Assembly: GCA_002493965.1 (NCBI GenBank)
Contig: DLAP01000043.1
Coordinates: forward strand, 1 to 8,842
Source of the DNA: Clostridiales bacterium UBA7044
Lineage (GTDB): Bacteria; Bacillota; Clostridia; Oscillospirales; Oscillospiraceae
DNA length: 8,842 nucleotides
Direction: 5' to 3'
Under the pieces are notes generated by a model that had not been told where the DNA came from, made no database searches, and saw only the letters and a program-made list of their open reading frames with translations. Shown piece by piece: positions 5,700-8,842 of this stretch; the first letter of the stretch is position 1, and each line of letters starts with the position of its first letter. The translations under genes were made by a program, and so were the position numbers.

Positions 5700-6758
5700 A
5701 TGAAAAAGAAAATTTTCTCCATGCATGTGGACCTGGATGATTTTATCCCGGCAACGGATGAAGAAAAGGAATATATGGTGCAGATGCGCCCCTCTACCAC
5801 CTTCTTTAAGGATGGAATGAAGCGCCTGATGAAGAATAAGATTGCTGCCATCAGTATGTTCCTGATCATCATTATTGCCCTGGCTTCCATCATCCTGCCC
5901 TATTTCTGGCCATATCGCTATGATAAAATGCTGGGCAATACCCCCGGTAAGCCCATGGATCCCTCTTATAATAACCTGGCCCCCTTCCAGTATGGTACCA
6001 CGGAGCAGAAGAAAATCGAGGCAGGGGAGAAGGTCTTCCCCCACATCTTCGGCACCGATGCCCAGGGCCGTGACTACTTCATTCGTGTGGTTTATGGCAC
6101 CCGGATCTCTCTGGCCGTCGGCTTCTTTGCCAGTATCATCGTTTTGATTATCGGCATGACCATCGGTTCCATTGCGGGCTATGTAGGTGGCAAGGTGGAT
6201 ATCATCATCATGCGGATTGTGGATATTATATACTCCCTGCCCGATACTCTGATGGTCATTCTGCTGGCCTCTGTCATGAAGGTCAGCCTTGGACCCCTGC
6301 TGGAGGGGACGGCGCTGGAAAAACTGGGCGTCAATATGGTCAGTCTCTTCCTGGTGTTCGCCCTTCTGTACTGGGTGTCCATGGCCCGGATGATCCGTGG
6401 CCAGATTCTGTCCCTCCGGGAGCAGGAATATGTGCTGGCCGCTCAGGCCACTGGCGCGAAATCCGGCTGGATTATCCGCAAGCACCTGCTGCCTAACTGC
6501 ATCAGCGTGGTCATTATCTCCACTGCTTTGCAGATTCCCAATGCCATCTTCACCGAAAGCTATTTGTCCTTCTTAGGACTGGGCGTAAATGCTCCCATGC
6601 CCTCCCTGGGTTCCTTGGCATCCGACGCGTTGAACGGCTACAATACCTATGCCTACCGTCTGATCATTCCCGCTGTGGTGATCAGCCTGATCGTCCTGTC
6701 TCTGAACCTGTTCGGTGACGGCCTGCGGGATGCCTTTGACCCCAAGCTGAAGAATTAA
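5700..6758 (+). CDS. oppC: Oligopeptide/dipeptide ABC transporter permease, OppC/DppC type
   Basis: Second membrane subunit of the peptide importer. The 352-residue protein begins with a cytoplasmic tail of about 45 residues, then a first helix (about 48-70). An extracellular loop runs from there to the family hallmark FGTDAQGRD (117-125). Five more helices follow, with the EAA loop near EYVLAAQATGAKSGWIIRKH (243-262) and the ending GDGLRDAFDPKLKN. It is longer than the usual ~300 residues, mainly through the acidic N-terminal extension and the 70-117 loop. A short insertion around 193-212 lies between helices. AAGGAG at 5687-5692, seven bases upstream of ATG, supports the start. It sits 11 nt after oppB and 14 nt before oppD, so the genes are cotranscribed. 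Confidence 0.95.
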   Translation: MKKKIFSMHVDLDDFIPATDEEKEYMVQMRPSTTFFKDGMKRLMKNKIAAISMFLIIIIALASIILPYFWPYRYDKMLGNTPGKPMDPSYNNLAPFQYGTTEQKKIEAGEKVFPHIFGTDAQGRDYFIRVVYGTRISLAVGFFASIIVLIIGMTIGSIAGYVGGKVDIIIMRIVDIIYSLPDTLMVILLASVMKVSLGPLLEGTALEKLGVNMVSLFLVFALLYWVSMARMIRGQILSLREQEYVLAAQATGAKSGWIIRKHLLPNCISVVIISTALQIPNAIFTESYLSFLGLGVNAPMPSLGSLASDALNGYNTYAYRLIIPAVVISLIVLSLNLFGDGLRDAFDPKLKN

Positions 6759-6772
6759 GGAGGAAAGCAGCT

Positions 6773-7777
6773 ATGGCAATGTTAGAAGTTCGTGACCTGC
6801 ATACCTCTTTCTTTACCCCCGCAGGCGAAGTGAAGGCCGTCAACGGCGTCTCCTTCTTCCTGGACCAGGGAAAGGTCCTGGGCATTGTGGGAGAATCTGG
6901 TTCCGGTAAATCCGTTACCGCTTACTCCATTATGCAGATTCTGGAAAAGACCGGTAAAATCGTGTCCGGTTCCATTAAATTCAACGGTCAGGAGCTGGTA
7001 GGCGCCGGAGAAAAGGTCATGAAGACCATCCGGGGCAATAAGATCTCCATTATCTTCCAGGACCCCATGACCTCCTTAAACCCTACCTATACCATCGGCC
7101 ATCAGCTGATGGAAGCGATTACCCTGCACACCAACCGGAATAAAAAGGAGGCCTACGACCGGGCGGTGGAAATGCTTCGGCTGGTGAACGTCAATGAGCC
7201 GGAAAAGCGGATGAAGCAGTATCCCTTTGAGTTTTCCGGCGGTATGCGCCAGCGTGTAATGATCGCCATGGCGCTGGCCTGTGAGCCGGATATCCTGATT
7301 GCCGACGAGCCTACCACCGCTCTGGACGTGACTATTCAGGCCCAGATCCTGGAACTGATGCAGTCCCTCCAAAAGGAACTGGGTATGGCCATCATCATGA
7401 TCACCCACGACCTGGGCGTGGTGGCCCAGATGTGCGACGAGGTCATCGTCATGTACGCCGGCTCCATCTGTGAGCAGGGCACTGCCGATGAGATTTTCTA
7501 CAACCCCAAGCACGAGTATACCAAGGGCCTGATGCGCTCTATCCCCACGGTGGACAGCGATGGAAGCCGGCTGGAGCCCATCACCGGCACCCCCATCGAC
7601 CTGCTGAATATGCCCGCCGGCTGCCCCTTCGCTCCCCGGTGCGACGCGGCAATGAAGATCTGTATGCGTCAGCGCTGTGACCGAATGGTCATCAACGACG
7701 ATCACATGTCTGCCTGCTGGGTCAATGTAAAAGAGGAATACGAGAAACAAACAGCGGAAGGCGGTGAAGAGGCGTGA
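6773..7777 (+). CDS. oppD: Oligopeptide/dipeptide ABC transporter ATPase, OppD/DppD type
   Basis: One of the two ATPases that power the peptide importer from the cytoplasmic face. The 334-residue protein shows Walker A GESGSGKS (40-47), Q-loop FQDP (95-98), signature FSGGMRQR (154-161), Walker B ILIADEP (174-180) and the switch histidine H212. The C-terminal oligopeptide-transporter domain carries GCPFAPRC (283-290) with further cysteines at 297, 302 and 315. In some DppD/OppD proteins such a cysteine set binds an iron-sulfur cluster, and the pattern here is compatible. AAGGAGG (6757-6763) lies nine bases before ATG 6773 and overlaps the oppC stop codon; a second ATG at 6779 is less well placed. 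The stop codon overlaps the oppF start. Confidence 0.96.
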   Translation: MAMLEVRDLHTSFFTPAGEVKAVNGVSFFLDQGKVLGIVGESGSGKSVTAYSIMQILEKTGKIVSGSIKFNGQELVGAGEKVMKTIRGNKISIIFQDPMTSLNPTYTIGHQLMEAITLHTNRNKKEAYDRAVEMLRLVNVNEPEKRMKQYPFEFSGGMRQRVMIAMALACEPDILIADEPTTALDVTIQAQILELMQSLQKELGMAIIMITHDLGVVAQMCDEVIVMYAGSICEQGTADEIFYNPKHEYTKGLMRSIPTVDSDGSRLEPITGTPIDLLNMPAGCPFAPRCDAAMKICMRQRCDRMVINDDHMSACWVNVKEEYEKQTAEGGEEA

Positions 7778-8757
7778 GCGAAGTGCAAAATCTGGTGGAA
7801 GTCAAGCATCTGAAGGAGTACTTCCCCATCAACACCGGCGTGTTTAAGACCAAGCCCCTGAAGGCTGTGGATGACGTATCCTTTGCTATCCGGAAGGGCG
7901 AAACCCTGGGACTGGTTGGCGAGTCCGGCTGTGGCAAGACCACCGTCGGCAGAACCCTGCTCCACCTGTATAAGCCCACCGATGGTGAGATTTGGTTTGA
8001 AGGCAAGCAGATTAAGACCAAGGAGGATATTCTGGAATACCGGAAGAAATCTGCCATGGTGTTCCAGGATCCCTATTCCTCCCTGAACCCCCGTATGACC
8101 GTGTCGGATATCATTGGGGAGCCCTTGGACGTCCATAAGCTCTACAAGGACAAGAAGGAGCGCCAGGAACGGGTGCTGGAGCTGATGAGCCGGGTAGGCC
8201 TGAACTCCGAGCACGCCAACCGTTACGCGCATGAGTTCTCCGGCGGCCAGCGCCAGAGAATCGGCATCGCAAGAGCCTTGGCGATGCGGCCTGAGTTTGT
8301 TGTGTGTGATGAGCCCGTCTCCGCCCTGGACGTTTCCATCCAGGCCCAGGTCATCAATATGTTTGATGAGCTACAGGATCAGATGGGTCTGACCTATCTG
8401 TTCATTGCCCATGACCTGCTGGTGGTTCGTCATATTTCCGACCGGATCGCCGTTATGTACCTGGGCAAGATGGTGGAAATGGCAGACGCCAAGGAGATCT
8501 ACGACCATCCTCTCCATCCTTATACCAAGTGCCTCATGTCCGCAGTGCCGCTGCCGGATCCCAAGAAGGCCAGAGAGAATAAGCGTATCGTCCTCCACGG
8601 CGATATTCCCAGCCCCTTAAACGCCCCCTCCGGCTGTCCCTTCCGGACCCGCTGCCCCTACGCAACTGACGCCTGCTCCGAGACCATGCCCGAATTTAAA
8701 GAGGTTTCCTCCGGCCATTTCGTGGCGTGCCACAACTTGGAGAAGTTCAGTGACTAA
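7774..8757 (+). CDS. oppF: Oligopeptide/dipeptide ABC transporter ATPase, OppF/DppF type
   Basis: Second ATPase of the peptide importer, pairing with OppD. The 327-residue protein has Walker A GESGCGKT (49-56), Q-loop FQDP (97-100), signature FSGGQRQR (155-162), Walker B VVCDEPVSALD (176-186) and switch histidine H213. The C-terminal domain has HPLHPYTKCLMSAVP (247-261) and GCPFRTRC (287-294) plus cysteines 301 and 319. The proposed start is GTG at 7774, overlapping the oppD stop as GTGA, which suggests translational coupling. AAGAGG at 7767-7772 is too close to serve that start but is ten bases from an in-frame GTG at 7783, so the true start could be three codons later. No terminator is visible in the 85 bases that follow, so the operon may continue. 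Confidence 0.95.
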   Translation: MSEVQNLVEVKHLKEYFPINTGVFKTKPLKAVDDVSFAIRKGETLGLVGESGCGKTTVGRTLLHLYKPTDGEIWFEGKQIKTKEDILEYRKKSAMVFQDPYSSLNPRMTVSDIIGEPLDVHKLYKDKKERQERVLELMSRVGLNSEHANRYAHEFSGGQRQRIGIARALAMRPEFVVCDEPVSALDVSIQAQVINMFDELQDQMGLTYLFIAHDLLVVRHISDRIAVMYLGKMVEMADAKEIYDHPLHPYTKCLMSAVPLPDPKKARENKRIVLHGDIPSPLNAPSGCPFRTRCPYATDACSETMPEFKEVSSGHFVACHNLEKFSD

Positions 8758-8842
8758 TTTTCGTTTCATAATTCTGACTGCTCCAATGGAGCGGAAGGAT
8801 TGTGGATAAATATTTTTACAAGAAAGACTAACTATTAAAAGT
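8758..8842. other. Sequence after oppF, no gene or terminator seen
   Basis: These 85 bases are AT-rich. They hold only a 5-bp hairpin (GCTCC-AAT-GGAGC, near 8780-8793) without an adjacent U-tract. A ribosome binding site and start codon are not visible before the edge. This fits the spacer to a further operon gene such as the substrate-binding protein, but nothing here proves it. Confidence 0.5.

Overview
The window looks like chromosomal DNA of a gut-type Clostridia (Bacillota), most likely Oscillospiraceae/Ruminococcaceae or a close relative. This rests on strong AGGAGG-type ribosome binding sites, sigma-A promoters with 17-bp spacing, U-tract terminators, moderately GC-rich coding DNA, and an archaeal/eukaryotic-type prolyl-tRNA synthetase together with an iron-sulfur L-serine dehydratase. 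The taxonomy is inferred from family resemblance and was not tested by a search.

Layout. Positions 1-54 may hold the last codons of an upstream gene. A candidate promoter (29-57), a hairpin with a U-tract (71-117) and a good ribosome binding site then lead into the wreck of a MATE-family efflux transporter (147-426). Only the first ~45 and last ~48 codons of that gene survive, joined out of frame. A near-perfect hairpin (465-511) follows. On the minus strand, a single-chain L-serine ammonia-lyase (614-1828) ends at a textbook terminator (573-607). It is divergent from proS (1971-3407), and the two promoters lie back to back in 143 bp. proS ends at its own terminator (3430-3463). A small P-loop nucleotide kinase-like gene (3490-3990) comes next, ending at a bidirectional terminator (4037-4072) shared with two minus-strand tRNA genes: Trp (CCA anticodon) and a CAU-anticodon tRNA (elongator Met or Ile2). 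The tRNAs are driven by a perfect-consensus TTGACA-N17-TATAAT promoter.

From 4554 to the end is an oligopeptide/dipeptide ABC importer operon on the plus strand. It has a TTGAAA-N17-TATAAT promoter and a ~170-nt leader with three tandem inverted repeats, the last covering the Shine-Dalgarno sequence, followed by oppB, oppC, oppD and oppF. OppB and OppC form the membrane channel and OppD and OppF are the two ATPases. The extracellular substrate-binding protein is not in the window and may lie just downstream. Peptides imported by such a system could supply serine, which the serine dehydratase would deaminate to pyruvate and ammonia; that metabolic link is inference only.

Most of the window is ordinary housekeeping and transport DNA, and I see no convincing undescribed system. 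The observations most worth a second look are the internally deleted MATE gene and the hairpin-rich opp leader.
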